Assembly (NCBI GenBank): GCA_024694675.1
Contig: JAILJO010000117.1
Span: 1 to 38,421 of the forward strand
Direction of reading: 5' to 3'
DNA from: Bacteroidales bacterium
GTDB taxonomy: Bacteria > Bacteroidota > Bacteroidia > Bacteroidales > UBA932
DNA: 38,421 nt
Shown here: one piece after another, positions 16,370 through 27,834 of the stretch
Layout: each line of letters opens with the position of its first letter
How positions within the stretch are numbered: the first letter of the stretch is position 1
Notes under the pieces: model-generated
What the model saw: the letters and a program-made list of their open reading frames with translations, nothing else
What the model was told of the DNA's origin: nothing
Databases searched by the model: none
Program-made: the position numbers and the translations under genes

Positions 16370-17216
16370 TTGTCTCTTCCTGTTTCACTATTTCTTTGGC
16401 CATTCTCCTAAGCTGAGAACGTGTATGGCCATGGCGGGGACTCAACTGATAATAGATACCGAATGTGGGTGCCAGGTCCAGAGGATAGGCGAACCTATAG
16501 TAATACTGGCTAACATAATCAGGCTCCCAGAATGACTCCCAGCCCCATTTTATCTGAACGTTAAGGTGAATCTCTATAGGATCAATCATAACGCCTATAC
16601 CCAGTCCTCCCTGGACGCCGTAAGTCCAACGCTTGTCGTAGTCCCTGAATTCATTTACATACTTGGTGTAGGACGATGCGGCATAGGCAGGATCCAGGAC
16701 ACGCTCTATGGACTGCCGGTAACCGCCGTATAGGCCCACCTTAGCCAGAACCTTGAACCTGTCCGCCATATCTATGTGGAAATGTGTCAGGAAGAAGACT
16801 TCAGGCACCTTTATATAGGTTTTGTATGCGCCGGATTCCGTTGCGCGGTATTTGGTCTCCTTGTTCTCTTTGAACTCATAGCCCTCATAGTTCTGCTGGG
16901 CTCCGAACTCAAGACCCATGTTGGGGAATATGCCAAACATGGTATAATGACGGATGAACGAAAAACCGTAAACAGGATACTGCACGTTCCACCTTACGGA
17001 ACGCGGCGGGTTGAAATAGCCGTACTGCAACGAAGCACCTCCGTAAACACCCACTGTCCAGTAGTCGTTGGGTTTTACGGACTGAATCTTCATGCTGTCC
17101 AGATACTCTCCGGTCACTTCTTCCGGCAGGGAGAAGAACTCCTCGTCCAGATTGATCTGGGCGAAAGACACGGCTGAAAAAAGCAAGGCCGACGCTATGA
17201 GAACCAGCCTCCTCAT
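16341..17216 (-). CDS. Predicted outer-membrane beta-barrel protein, unknown role
   Basis: The 291-aa protein has a signal peptide (about 1-19, MRRLVLIASALLFSAVSFAQ region) and then alternating aromatic and small residues typical of a small barrel (VGVYGGASLQYGYF, FKVLAKVGLYGGYR, YGVQGGLGIGVMI, PTFGIYYQLSPRHG). The C-terminal 30 residues are charged and follow the last predicted strand, so the barrel does not end in the usual terminal aromatic. It looks like the PorT-like or generic outer-membrane barrel families of Bacteroidota, but I cannot assign a function. The start overlaps the preceding lipoprotein stop (ATGA) and the end overlaps ispG, so it belongs to the ligA-ispG run; a link with the preceding lipoprotein is plausible. 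Confidence 0.75.
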   Translation of the reverse strand: MRRLVLIASALLFSAVSFAQINLDEEFFSLPEEVTGEYLDSMKIQSVKPNDYWTVGVYGGASLQYGYFNPPRSVRWNVQYPVYGFSFIRHYTMFGIFPNMGLEFGAQQNYEGYEFKENKETKYRATESGAYKTYIKVPEVFFLTHFHIDMADRFKVLAKVGLYGGYRQSIERVLDPAYAASSYTKYVNEFRDYDKRWTYGVQGGLGIGVMIDPIEIHLNVQIKWGWESFWEPDYVSQYYYRFAYPLDLAPTFGIYYQLSPRHGHTRSQLRRMAKEIVKQEETNGNPYSQSR

Positions 17217-19006
17217 TTGAACAGTTCCTCCAGATTAGCAGTCCACACCATCTCCGCCTTTTCCAGGACCTTTATCATGAACTGGTCATCCACCTTGAAG
17301 AAACGCACCTTTTCCGGCTGTCTCTTTTCCAAGAGGTTGCCGGTATCCACAAGGTTGTTGTTGTTCACGTCCTGCGTCAGCCTTATACAGTATGTTCCCG
17401 CTTTGAGATAAGGGAATAGCACAGGGCCGTCTGCGTTGACGATGAACGAACGGATAACCTTGTTGCGCTTATCATTGAGAAGGTCGATGATGTACTTCTC
17501 ATGCACTCCGGACAGCTGCAGGGTAATTGAACTGAGCTTTTCGTCGGTGGGGAGGGTAACCTTGAGCTCCGTAGAGTCGTTATAGAAGCCGTTTATGTCC
17601 CGGAAACGCCGGTAGGGGACCTTGAGGAAATAATCGTAACCGGTCTGGAAAGGCTCTTCCGGCATAATGCTGTACTTCCTGAGGTTTGTTGAATCCCTTA
17701 CTACCTTTACCTTTCCGAACGATTCCTGCTGCCTGGGATTGACCATACGGAACTTCAGTGAATCCCACGCTTCCTCAATAAGAGGATACTTGAACTCTAT
17801 CTGGTAACCGTACTGCTCAATTGTGGTAGGATCAGCACTTGTGGTCATTACGGCAATGGTGTCCTCATGCTTGCGGTCGCGGGAAGAGGTCTTCATCATT
17901 TCCGCCCTCAGTTTCTTGTCCAGGGCCAGCTTAACGGTCTCTTCCGTCGGTTTAAGGACTCCGGCGGTATCTGTCTTGTCGTAATTAATTACAAGGTGAA
18001 GGGTGTCCGGCATCTTGCGCTGGTCGTTGACCCAGAGCTCCAGTGAGTCCTTGACGGGATTGAACTGGGAAATGAGCTTGTCCTTGGGAAGGCCCTTGAT
18101 GCGCATGGAATGGATGTTGGTTCCGGGCGCCATGAAGGTGAGGTAGGCCGTACGGAGCCCCACACGTTCCTTCTTCACAATCATCTGCTTGGTGGGCTTC
18201 TCACGGAAGACACTGAGTTCTATATCAGCCTTTCTGGCAAGGCACAGGGCCGTGTCCTTCATGTCGAATTTCTTGAATTCGTATATGGAGTCGTTATAGA
18301 CCGTACGGGGACGGAAAAGGGTATCCAGGAAGGCTATGCTCTCGTTTTCCGGCTCATACTTGTTATTATTGTTGGCATCCTTGAGTGCATACACGCGGTA
18401 CACTGTGTCCTGAATATTCCGTAGGCTGAAATACCCCCAGTCATCAGTCTTGGCTGCGGCCACGGGACGATTCAGGAATACTGCAGAGTCCGACTGGTCC
18501 TTGTACAGCAACACCGTGGCGCCCTTAAGAGGCATCAGGGTGTTGCAGTCCTGGACCATGCCCGTGAGGCACATGGAATCTATCTGGTCTCCAGTTGAGA
18601 ACACCAGAGTATAACCCTGGAAGAGATTGCCCTCGTTATTGTCCGCAATGGCACCTGTGAGGTCAAGGGTATAAGTGGTGTTGCTGTCGAGGTCGCTTTC
18701 AAAAGTGACTTCCACGGATTTACCCTTGATGACCGCCTTGGGTTTTTTCTCAAGGGGAGGAGAAAGGAAAATGCCGTTGGCGTCCTTTATCTTTACGTAC
18801 TCATTGAAGGTAAAACGCACCTTGGCCTTATGTACGGGCACATTCACGGTACCGGGCAGGGGATATATCTTGGTTATCTCCGGCGGTATGGTATCCTTGG
18901 GCCCGCCGGTAGGAGGCGTGGTTGTATTGGCACAGCCCGATGGAAACATCATGGCCGCCAGAACCAGGCCTGCAGGTATGAGAGGGAGGAGTTTACTCAG
19001 CTTCAT
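17213..19006 (-). CDS. Ig-like domain lipoprotein (Big_5 type)
   Basis: The 597-aa protein has a lipoprotein signal peptide with lipidation at C25 (FPSGC), followed by the PTGGPKDTIPP segment common at the start of this Bacteroidota family. Residues about 38-137 form an SbsA/Big_5 Ig-like domain (EITKIYPLPGTVNVPVHKAK, FSTG at the end). Next is a carboxypeptidase-regulatory-like fold (about 148-235: LTGMVQDCNTLMPLKGATVL). The remainder is beta-rich with no motif that I can name. It is probably anchored in the outer membrane. It overlaps rel by 4 bp upstream and the barrel gene by 4 bp downstream. Biological role is unknown. Confidence 0.82.
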   Translation of the reverse strand: MKLSKLLPLIPAGLVLAAMMFPSGCANTTTPPTGGPKDTIPPEITKIYPLPGTVNVPVHKAKVRFTFNEYVKIKDANGIFLSPPLEKKPKAVIKGKSVEVTFESDLDSNTTYTLDLTGAIADNNEGNLFQGYTLVFSTGDQIDSMCLTGMVQDCNTLMPLKGATVLLYKDQSDSAVFLNRPVAAAKTDDWGYFSLRNIQDTVYRVYALKDANNNNKYEPENESIAFLDTLFRPRTVYNDSIYEFKKFDMKDTALCLARKADIELSVFREKPTKQMIVKKERVGLRTAYLTFMAPGTNIHSMRIKGLPKDKLISQFNPVKDSLELWVNDQRKMPDTLHLVINYDKTDTAGVLKPTEETVKLALDKKLRAEMMKTSSRDRKHEDTIAVMTTSADPTTIEQYGYQIEFKYPLIEEAWDSLKFRMVNPRQQESFGKVKVVRDSTNLRKYSIMPEEPFQTGYDYFLKVPYRRFRDINGFYNDSTELKVTLPTDEKLSSITLQLSGVHEKYIIDLLNDKRNKVIRSFIVNADGPVLFPYLKAGTYCIRLTQDVNNNNLVDTGNLLEKRQPEKVRFFKVDDQFMIKVLEKAEMVWTANLEELFK

Positions 19007-21237
19007 AATGCGGTTCGGGATACGTTTTCTATACCGTCTATTGAGGACAGTTTCTTAATCATCTTTTCCAGAATCTCCTTGGAATTCACATACAGGTCTA
19101 TGAACCCTTCAAAAACCCCGCCATCGGCACTCAGGGTAAGGCTTCGCATATTGATTCCCATGATTATGGAAAGGTAGCTTGTAATCTCGTTGACAAGGCC
19201 TTTGCGGTCCAGTCCGCGGAGGGAGATGCGTACAAGGAAGGAATGGTCTTCCGTCTGGTCCTGCCACTTTGGAACGATAACCCAGTCTCCGTGTACTGCG
19301 GCGATGTTCTCCGCCACGCTGCAGCTCTTCTTATGGACCGTAATGGTACCGTCCGGAGCCTTGAAACCAATCACAGGGTCTCCTGGAATGGGGTTACAGC
19401 AGCTTGCAATTGAGAAACCTGTCCCTCTTCCAATAATGATTGTGGTGGATTCCGGCTTGGTGGAAGCCTCCTCCTTTATACCCAGCACCCTGCGTATCCA
19501 GGAAATCTTGTTCCCCTTGTTTACAAGCCTTCCTTCAAGGTTGTTAAGCGAGAACTCGCCTATGCCAATCTTGAAGAACAGATCTTCCCTGTTTTCCGCA
19601 CCGAACGCGCCTTCAAGCTTCTGGAGTGCGGACTCGTCAAGTTTGATACCCAGAGCGTTCATGTGGCCTTCCAGCATCTTACGGCCGAAGTCGCAGGTCT
19701 GGCGGCGTTCGTTCTTGAAGTAGTCAGTAACAACCGTCTTGGCCTTGTGGGTGGTCACGAAGGTAAGCCATTCCGCCTGAGGACGTCCATCCTCCGCAGT
19801 AATGATCTCCACCTTGTCACCGGTCTTGAGGACATGGTTCAGCGTAACCAGCCTCTGGTTCACCTTTGCGGCTATGGCGGCATTGCCTATTTCCGTATGG
19901 ATAAGGTATGCGAAATCCAGGGCTGTGGCTCCTTTCTGGATTGTACGCTGTTCTCCGCGTGGCGTGAAGACGTATATGTCGGCCGATGTAAGGTCGTTGT
20001 GGATGATGTCAAGGAGCTCCAGGGCATTGACGTCCGGATTCACCAGGATTTCCTTGATGTGGGAAAGCCAAAGGTCCATCTCGTTCTCGCCTTCGCCGAT
20101 GTAGCCGTTCTTCTTGTATGCCCAGTGTGCGGCAATGCCCTTTTCTGCGATATCGTCCATACGGCGTGTGCGTATCTGGACTTCAACCCAGACGCCGGAA
20201 GGGGAGAGAAGCGTACAGTGAAGCGCCTCGTAACCGTTTGATTTGGGTCTTTTTACCCAATCGCGGAGCCTTTCCGGCATGTAACGGTAAATGCCTGTGA
20301 TAATGGAGAATATCCTGTAGCACTGGTCTCTTTCCGTTTCTTTGGACTGGGTGTCCGGGTCGAAGATGATGCGGATGGCATACAGGTCATAGACCTCCTC
20401 GAAAGGAATCTGCTTCACCTGCATCTTGTGCCATGCGGAATATGGCGTCTTGACCCTTTTCTTAATCTCGAAGGAGAATCCAACGTTGTTAAGGGCCTCT
20501 TCAATTGGCTTGCAGAACGCTTCCATCTCCTTGCCCTTCTCCGCGATGTTGTGGTCTATCCGCGCCTTTATTTCTTCATACGCCTCCGGTTCCTTGTACT
20601 TCAGCCAGATGTTCTCCAGTTCACTCTTGATGCTGTAAAGACCAAGCCTGTGGGCAAGGGGGATGAAGATGAACATGGTCTCAGAGAGAATCTTGTCCCT
20701 CTTGTGCTCCGGCATGTGCTCTATGGTGCGGCAGTTGTGCAGGCGATCCGCCAGCTTAATGAGGACGACGCGAACATCGTCATTCATTGTGAGAAGGATT
20801 CTCTTGAAGTTTTCTGCCTGGAGGCTTTCGTGGGAGATGTCCGTCCCTTTGGTCTTCTGCTCCGTGTCCAGGACGTTCTTAATCTTGGTGAGACCGTCCA
20901 CAAGGCTTGCAATCTTATCCCCGAATTCTTCCCTGAGATCCTCTACGGTGTAGTCCGTGTCCTCCACCACATCGTGCAGGAGGGCTGCCGATATGGATTT
21001 GTATCCCAGGCCGATGCTGTCCACGACAATCTGGGCAACCGCTATGGGGTGAAGCATATAAGGTTCACCGCTACGGCGCCTCACGTTCATGTGTGCGCTG
21101 TTTGCAAACTCGAAGGCCCGGCGGACAACTTCCAGTTCCTCATCGTTCGCACACCTCTTGGCGGCGGACGCTTCAAGAACCTTCCAGTCCTGCTCTATGA
21201 GCCGGAAATCTTCTTCGTTGAACTGGGAAAAACTCAT
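19003..21237 (-). CDS. rel: Bifunctional (p)ppGpp synthetase/hydrolase (RelA/SpoT family)
   Basis: This enzyme makes and breaks (p)ppGpp, the stringent-response alarmone. The 744-aa protein has the full long-RSH layout. The HD hydrolase domain (about 40-200) has H63, H88-D89 (LLHDVVEDTDY) and D164 (KLADRLHN). The synthetase domain (about 250-375) includes YDLYAIRIIFD, RPKSNGYEALH and AEKGIAAHWAYK. The TGS domain is at about 418-480, a Cys-containing zinc-finger-like region at about 608-640 (SCCNPIPGD) and the ACT domain at about 665-740. Both active sites look intact, so it is likely a single bifunctional Rel. The overlaps at both ends (4 bp each) tie it to yihY-like and lipoprotein genes. 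Confidence 0.97.
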   Translation of the reverse strand: MSFSQFNEEDFRLIEQDWKVLEASAAKRCANDEELEVVRRAFEFANSAHMNVRRRSGEPYMLHPIAVAQIVVDSIGLGYKSISAALLHDVVEDTDYTVEDLREEFGDKIASLVDGLTKIKNVLDTEQKTKGTDISHESLQAENFKRILLTMNDDVRVVLIKLADRLHNCRTIEHMPEHKRDKILSETMFIFIPLAHRLGLYSIKSELENIWLKYKEPEAYEEIKARIDHNIAEKGKEMEAFCKPIEEALNNVGFSFEIKKRVKTPYSAWHKMQVKQIPFEEVYDLYAIRIIFDPDTQSKETERDQCYRIFSIITGIYRYMPERLRDWVKRPKSNGYEALHCTLLSPSGVWVEVQIRTRRMDDIAEKGIAAHWAYKKNGYIGEGENEMDLWLSHIKEILVNPDVNALELLDIIHNDLTSADIYVFTPRGEQRTIQKGATALDFAYLIHTEIGNAAIAAKVNQRLVTLNHVLKTGDKVEIITAEDGRPQAEWLTFVTTHKAKTVVTDYFKNERRQTCDFGRKMLEGHMNALGIKLDESALQKLEGAFGAENREDLFFKIGIGEFSLNNLEGRLVNKGNKISWIRRVLGIKEEASTKPESTTIIIGRGTGFSIASCCNPIPGDPVIGFKAPDGTITVHKKSCSVAENIAAVHGDWVIVPKWQDQTEDHSFLVRISLRGLDRKGLVNEITSYLSIIMGINMRSLTLSADGGVFEGFIDLYVNSKEILEKMIKKLSSIDGIENVSRTAL

Positions 21238-22270
21238 ATCTTCTTCATTGATTTCTGGATTCTCTCCCTGCGGACACGGAGAGCGTCTTCATTCATCTTG
21301 TCTATGTCTTCCGAGGTAACCCGGTGCTTGTCTACATTCTGGAATGCGTACGAGAGTTCCGCTCCGTATAGCATTATTGTCCATCCAAGGTTCAGCCATA
21401 TCATGAACAGCGGGAGAGCAGCCAGAACGCCGTAAATGGCACTTTGCTTGGCAACCATCACCTGAGTCTCAAGGTACAGGTACTGCACTGCTGTGAAGGC
21501 AAGGCCTGAGACCAGGGCACCCTTGAAGGCATGCTTCATCTGAACCTTTGTTCCAGGAATATACTTGAACATCAAAGCCATCACAGCAACGCTGAGGGCG
21601 GCAAAGAGCACCCAGGACAGGAAAGACTTCAGTTCCCCTGACAGGAAGAACTGGCTTGGGAAGAGAAGGTCAAGGACATTAGAGTAAACCACAGATCCCG
21701 TGAAGAACAGGATAACCACGAAGGGGGAGAGGATGGTAATGCCCACGATGACACCTATCATCTTGAGGAAGCTCTGCTCCTTGTCCACCTTCCAAACGTT
21801 ATTGAAAACCCTTCTTACGGTCATCATCAGCGACAGGACAATCCAGATGAACGTGAACATGGAGAGGAAGCCGAAAAGGCCGGATTCCGCAGTGACCACA
21901 ATGTTATCCGCCGCCTGCAGGAGGCTGTCTATTATCTGCTGGTCGCTGCTGAGGTTATCGTACAGAACTTCTGCGAACTTGTCCCTGAGGCCTATGCCGT
22001 CAGTCAGGAAGAAGCCAATTGCTATTGCCGGAACCACAGAGAGCATGCTGCGGTAAGCGAGGGCCGTAATCTGGTAACTGATCTTCTGGTCGATGAAGGT
22101 GTTGTACATTAGGATCACGGTCTTGAGGTCACGCACCAGGCGGCCTTTCCACTTGGTGAAATCCTCTTCCTTGAGGTACCAGATATCGTGGGCCAGGAAA
22201 CGCATGATACGCTTTATCCAGATGGAAAGCCACCTGAAAATAACCTTGATCCTATGAAAGAACTTCTTCA

Positions 22271-22271
<1 letters not shown>
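21234..22271 (-). CDS. YihY/BrkB-family inner-membrane protein
   Basis: The 345-aa protein has about six hydrophobic segments (near 70-90, 131-150, 171-200, 216-236, 249-268 and 279-302). Family-typical parts are the ALAYRSMLSVVPAIAIGFF segment before the first loop and the C-terminal YGVLAALPLFMIWLNLGW and MLYGAELSYAFQN. YihY proteins were once named RNase BN by mistake; their function is still not settled, and transport roles have been proposed. The N-terminal 60 residues are basic and amphipathic. The start overlaps the ligA stop (TGATG) and the stop overlaps rel (ATGA). Confidence 0.9.
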
Positions 22272-24394
<2,123 letters not shown>

Positions 24395-24405
24395 ATACAT
24401 ACGGC

Positions 24406-25824
24406 TTATTCTACCGTAACAACGGCATAATCCCGGCCCGGAACCGTAACCGTGTACACTGTGCGCACAGCCTTGATTCCAAGATAAGAAAGTGCCTCAG
24501 GGATAATGCGTATCGTGATTTCTTCTGGGGCCGATGAGAAATTGGCCACAACCAGTTTAGCAGTGCCGTCAAGGGAACGCAGCCAGGCAAAGTGCCTGTC
24601 CGGATTGAACGCTCCGTCCTGACAGTAACAGAGGTCGAAGGTCTTTCCTTCAGAGAACACGGGAGTCTCTGCCAAAGACAGCAATTCTTTGTATCGGCTA
24701 AGGACAATTTTGTCCGGATTCTCAAGAGCGGGGACCTTGCACCAGTCAAAGATGGAGGTGCGTCCGTCAAGGCCGCTGAAGCCTTCAGCCTGCATTCCTT
24801 TCTCGCCGGCTTCCTGGCCAAAATAGAGCATGAAAGGAGCCGTGTTCAGAAGCAGGGAAACCGCCATTGCGGCATAACCGGCTTCCGGACATCCGGCAAA
24901 GAAATCAGAGGCCAGACGCTGCTCGTCATGGTTCTCAAGGAAGTTGAGCATGCACGGCTGAAGGTCCTGCAGGAACTGCCAGTTCCAGGTGATTTCCTTT
25001 GCTGAAGCGTTACTGCAGGTAACAGCCCTTAAAGTATCGTATAAACCGGACTTGTCATAGAGCAAATCAAAGCCAACTTTCTCTATGTACATGCGGTACT
25101 TTTCCTTCTGGTAGACCTCCGCGATAAAGATGACGGAAGGGAATTCTTCCTTCACTTTTGCTATGAGCCACTGCATGAATTCCGGTGGCACAAGCTCCAC
25201 CATGTCGCAGCGGAATCCGTCCACGCCTTTGAGCGCCCAGAAGCGTACCGCCTCATACATCTTGTCCCAGGTAGCAGTGTGCCAGGGGCAGTAGTTCAAT
25301 TTGACTGTCTCGTACCAGTCATTGATGTCCGGTGCGCTTGTGAAGGCATTCCCGGAAGCCTTTGCCGGGCATTCCTTGTACTCACTCCTGACAGGCAGCA
25401 CAAGCGGCTCTCCCGGATAGTAGTAGAAATCGTTCTCCGCTTTCCAGTGGACGGAGGTGTCATCGTCCTTTCCCAATGCACCCTTGTATTCTCTGGCGAC
25501 GTGGTTTGGGACAAAGTCTATGATGGCCTTGAGACCGGCCTGATGGGTACGGTCCACCAGGGCCTCGAATTCCTTCATCCTGCGGGCCTTATTGTCTGCA
25601 AGATAAGGATTTACGTCAAAGTAGTCCGTTATGGCATAGGGGCTTCCGGCCTCACCTTTGACGACCTTTTCTCCTGTGCTTTTAGAGGCATGGCGGATGA
25701 TTCCCGTATACCATACATGAGAAACGCCGAGTCCCTTCATATAGTCAAGGGACTCAGCGTCTATGGATGAGAATTTACCACTGCCCCAGAGGCGTGGAAG
25801 CAGTTGGTAAATTATGCTTTTCAT
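24406..25824 (-). CDS. GH13-family alpha-amylase-like glycosidase, cytosolic
   Basis: This 472-aa enzyme belongs to the alpha-amylase superfamily, acting on alpha-glucans or maltodextrins by retaining catalysis. The (beta/alpha)8 barrel has the four conserved regions: DFVPNHV (103-109), GFRCDMVE with nucleophile D207, FIAEVY with acid/base E236, and FLENHDEQR with transition-state stabiliser D300. A short C-terminal beta domain ends the protein (about 395-472). No signal peptide or lipobox, so it probably works inside the cell, unlike SusG-type surface amylases. Exact specificity (amylase, maltogenic amylase, glucan transferase) cannot be read from motifs. It starts one base after the phosphofructokinase stop (TAAGATG), so the two form an operon. 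Confidence 0.9.
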   Translation of the reverse strand: MKSIIYQLLPRLWGSGKFSSIDAESLDYMKGLGVSHVWYTGIIRHASKSTGEKVVKGEAGSPYAITDYFDVNPYLADNKARRMKEFEALVDRTHQAGLKAIIDFVPNHVAREYKGALGKDDDTSVHWKAENDFYYYPGEPLVLPVRSEYKECPAKASGNAFTSAPDINDWYETVKLNYCPWHTATWDKMYEAVRFWALKGVDGFRCDMVELVPPEFMQWLIAKVKEEFPSVIFIAEVYQKEKYRMYIEKVGFDLLYDKSGLYDTLRAVTCSNASAKEITWNWQFLQDLQPCMLNFLENHDEQRLASDFFAGCPEAGYAAMAVSLLLNTAPFMLYFGQEAGEKGMQAEGFSGLDGRTSIFDWCKVPALENPDKIVLSRYKELLSLAETPVFSEGKTFDLCYCQDGAFNPDRHFAWLRSLDGTAKLVVANFSSAPEEITIRIIPEALSYLGIKAVRTVYTVTVPGRDYAVVTVE

Positions 25825-25825
25825 C

Positions 25826-27055
25826 TTACCAGTTCAGGATTTTCTTGAAGTCGTATGCCTCAGGATTGGGGACGTACTTCTTGGCGGCCTCGTAATCTGC
25901 AGGCGTAACGAAATGGCAGATGTGGTTGTAGTAGTTCTGGGAAGTGCCTCCCTCGATGTCCACGCGGCGCGGAGGAATCTTGCCGTCCGCCTGCTGGAGA
26001 TCCTTAAGGTACAGCGGGTGAGCGGTGCCGAAAGCATCTACATAAACCATGCAGCCGGTTTCTCCCTTTGCGAACAGCTCATATGCGCCCATGGCAAGCT
26101 CTGAGCAGTATGTGAGGTCATAGGCGATAGGATCCTGGCAGCGGACATCGTAACCAATCTCAACGGGACGGGTCTTCACCTTGAGGCCAAGGGCCTTGAA
26201 CTTCTTGTCAAGGATGTCGTTGAAAAGGACAGCCTTGGAGATCTTGCCAAGCTCCGGATGGCCGTGCTCATCGTAGGTCATGGAAACGCCGGCATTCTTG
26301 ATTTCCTGAGGGTCAAGATCGTGGAAAACGCCTTCAGCAACCACTACGGTGCCGTAGGGGATACCAAGGATATTGCGCTTGATAATGGCGGAAAGGGCCA
26401 GGTTAACAATCTTGTCAAGGGTGATTTCCGTCTTGTTGAACATCTCAGGGATGATGGTCATGGGGCAGTGGGTTGCCTCGCCGATTCCAAGGGCCAGATG
26501 TCCTGCGCTGCGGCCCATGGCGCTGATGATGAGCCAGTTGCCGCTGGTGCGTGCATCCTCATAGACGGTGCGTGCAAGATGTGCACCTTCGTTCTTCGCA
26601 GAGTTGAATCCGAAAGTAGGGGTATTGTTGGGAAGGGGAAGGTCGTTGTCAATGGTCTTGGGGACGTGGATGTTGTGGATGGGATACTGCTTTGCCTCAA
26701 GGAACTTGGCAATGCGGTTTGCGGTAGAAGCGGTATCGTCACCACCTACGGTCACCAGGAGCTTGATGTTGTTGTCCTGGAAAAGACCAAGGTTGAAGTT
26801 CTCTTCGAAATCCTTGTCCGTGGGTTTGAAACGGCTCATCTGGAGATAGGAACCGCCACGGTTGAAGTATGCGTCTGCCTTGAAGAAGTCTATGTCCTCT
26901 GTGCGGGGAGCCTTGCTGAAAAGTCCGCTGTAGCCACCGTGAAGACCTATTACACGGTATCCTTTGGAAAGGAAAGTCTTTGCAACTGACATCACGACGG
27001 TGTTCATACCCGGGGCGGGACCGCCTCCACAGAGAATAATGATAGAGTCTTTCAT
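25826..27055 (-). CDS. pfp: Pyrophosphate-dependent phosphofructokinase (PPi-PFK)
   Basis: It phosphorylates fructose 6-phosphate, reversibly, using PPi in place of ATP. The 409-aa protein has the PFK fold with GGGPAPGMN at the N-terminus (10-18). Two residues set phosphoryl-donor specificity: GGDD with D107, where ATP enzymes have Gly, and PKTIDND with K133, where ATP enzymes have PGTIDND. Both are the PPi-type form. Also visible are MGRSAGHLALG (substrate-binding) and a KTRPVEIGYDVRC-like segment near the C-terminal half. Length is between bacterial ATP-PFK (about 320) and long PPi-PFK (about 550). It is first in an operon with the GH13 gene and has a promoter at 27091-27121. PPi use is inferred from these residues. 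Confidence 0.93.
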   Translation of the reverse strand: MKDSIIILCGGGPAPGMNTVVMSVAKTFLSKGYRVIGLHGGYSGLFSKAPRTEDIDFFKADAYFNRGGSYLQMSRFKPTDKDFEENFNLGLFQDNNIKLLVTVGGDDTASTANRIAKFLEAKQYPIHNIHVPKTIDNDLPLPNNTPTFGFNSAKNEGAHLARTVYEDARTSGNWLIISAMGRSAGHLALGIGEATHCPMTIIPEMFNKTEITLDKIVNLALSAIIKRNILGIPYGTVVVAEGVFHDLDPQEIKNAGVSMTYDEHGHPELGKISKAVLFNDILDKKFKALGLKVKTRPVEIGYDVRCQDPIAYDLTYCSELAMGAYELFAKGETGCMVYVDAFGTAHPLYLKDLQQADGKIPPRRVDIEGGTSQNYYNHICHFVTPADYEAAKKYVPNPEAYDFKKILNW

Positions 27056-27090
27056 GATATATGATAATTAGTTTGATTCCTTAAATCATA

Positions 27091-27121
27091 CAAAGTTAAA
27101 TAAATTTAAGAAAACGGCAAT
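27091..27121 (-). promoter_or_regulatory. Predicted promoter of the pfp-GH13 operon
   Basis: On the minus strand, ATTG (27121-27118), a 19-bp spacer and TAACTTTG (27098-27091), giving a leader of about 30 nt. The -33 part touches the stop codon of the upstream methyltransferase gene. Confidence 0.6.
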
Positions 27122-27834
27122 CACCTGGGCCGGCGGAATTCCGCCACAGTGACCGCTGTGGCCACAGCTGCATTAAGGGACTCGGAACCCGGATCGTCGG
27201 CAGGGTAGGGAGGGATAAACAGGCGGTCGCTTACGCAGGCGGCCGTTTCCTTTGAAATGCCGTTGGCCTCATTGCCAATGACGATGACAGAATAACCGCA
27301 TTCCAGCCGCTTCTGGTACATATTCTGCCCGTCAAGGAAAGTACCGTAGACCTTGCCTCCACGCGCCAGCACATCCTTGCATAAAGCCGGCACAGAGCAA
27401 TAATGGAACTTCACCCTGAAAATAGCCCCCATAGTGGCCTGTACCACCTTTGGATTGAATATATCCACAGTGTCTTCAGACGCATAAACGGCGTCGATTC
27501 CAAACCAATCTGCAATCCTTAGAATAGTCCCAAGGTTACCCGGATCACGTATCCCGTCCAGCGCCAGAAAAAGGCCTTTAGACGGCACTTCCGCCTTGTC
27601 TATATCTAACGGTTTCCGCACCACCGCCAGCGCCGGAGAAGGAGATGAAAGTGCCGAAATCCGCTCCATCGCCGCCTCTCCAATCTCATCTGTCCTGTAC
27701 ACCTTCTCTACAACAAACCCTGAATCCTGCGCCTCCTTCACCATCTTTTCCCCCTCCACCACAAACACACCGTACTCATCACGGAATTTCTTCTGTGACA
27801 ATGACTTGATGTATTTTATCTCAGTGTTGGTCAC
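27121..27834 (-). CDS. TrmH/SpoU-family RNA 2'-O-methyltransferase
   Basis: The 237-aa protein has the substrate-binding N-terminal domain (about 1-80) and the knotted SPOUT methyltransferase domain with its three motifs: LDGIRDPGNLGTILRIADW (about 92-110), IVIGNEANGIS (184-194) and SESLNAAVATAV (about 217-228). It would transfer a methyl group from S-adenosylmethionine to a ribose 2'-OH, probably in rRNA or tRNA; the target cannot be told. The segment between motifs 2 and 3 is a few residues longer than in the examples I recall (YPADDPG). It starts with GTG, in a 4-bp GTGA overlap with the arginine decarboxylase stop, with no nearby ATG, so translation is probably coupled. Confidence 0.92.
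   Translation of the reverse strand: MTNTEIKYIKSLSQKKFRDEYGVFVVEGEKMVKEAQDSGFVVEKVYRTDEIGEAAMERISALSSPSPALAVVRKPLDIDKAEVPSKGLFLALDGIRDPGNLGTILRIADWFGIDAVYASEDTVDIFNPKVVQATMGAIFRVKFHYCSVPALCKDVLARGGKVYGTFLDGQNMYQKRLECGYSVIVIGNEANGISKETAACVSDRLFIPPYPADDPGSESLNAAVATAVTVAEFRRPR

Noticed and set aside
20428..21435. Plus-strand 335-aa open frame opposite rel and the YihY-like gene
   Set aside because: It crosses two well-supported minus-strand genes and shows no family motif.
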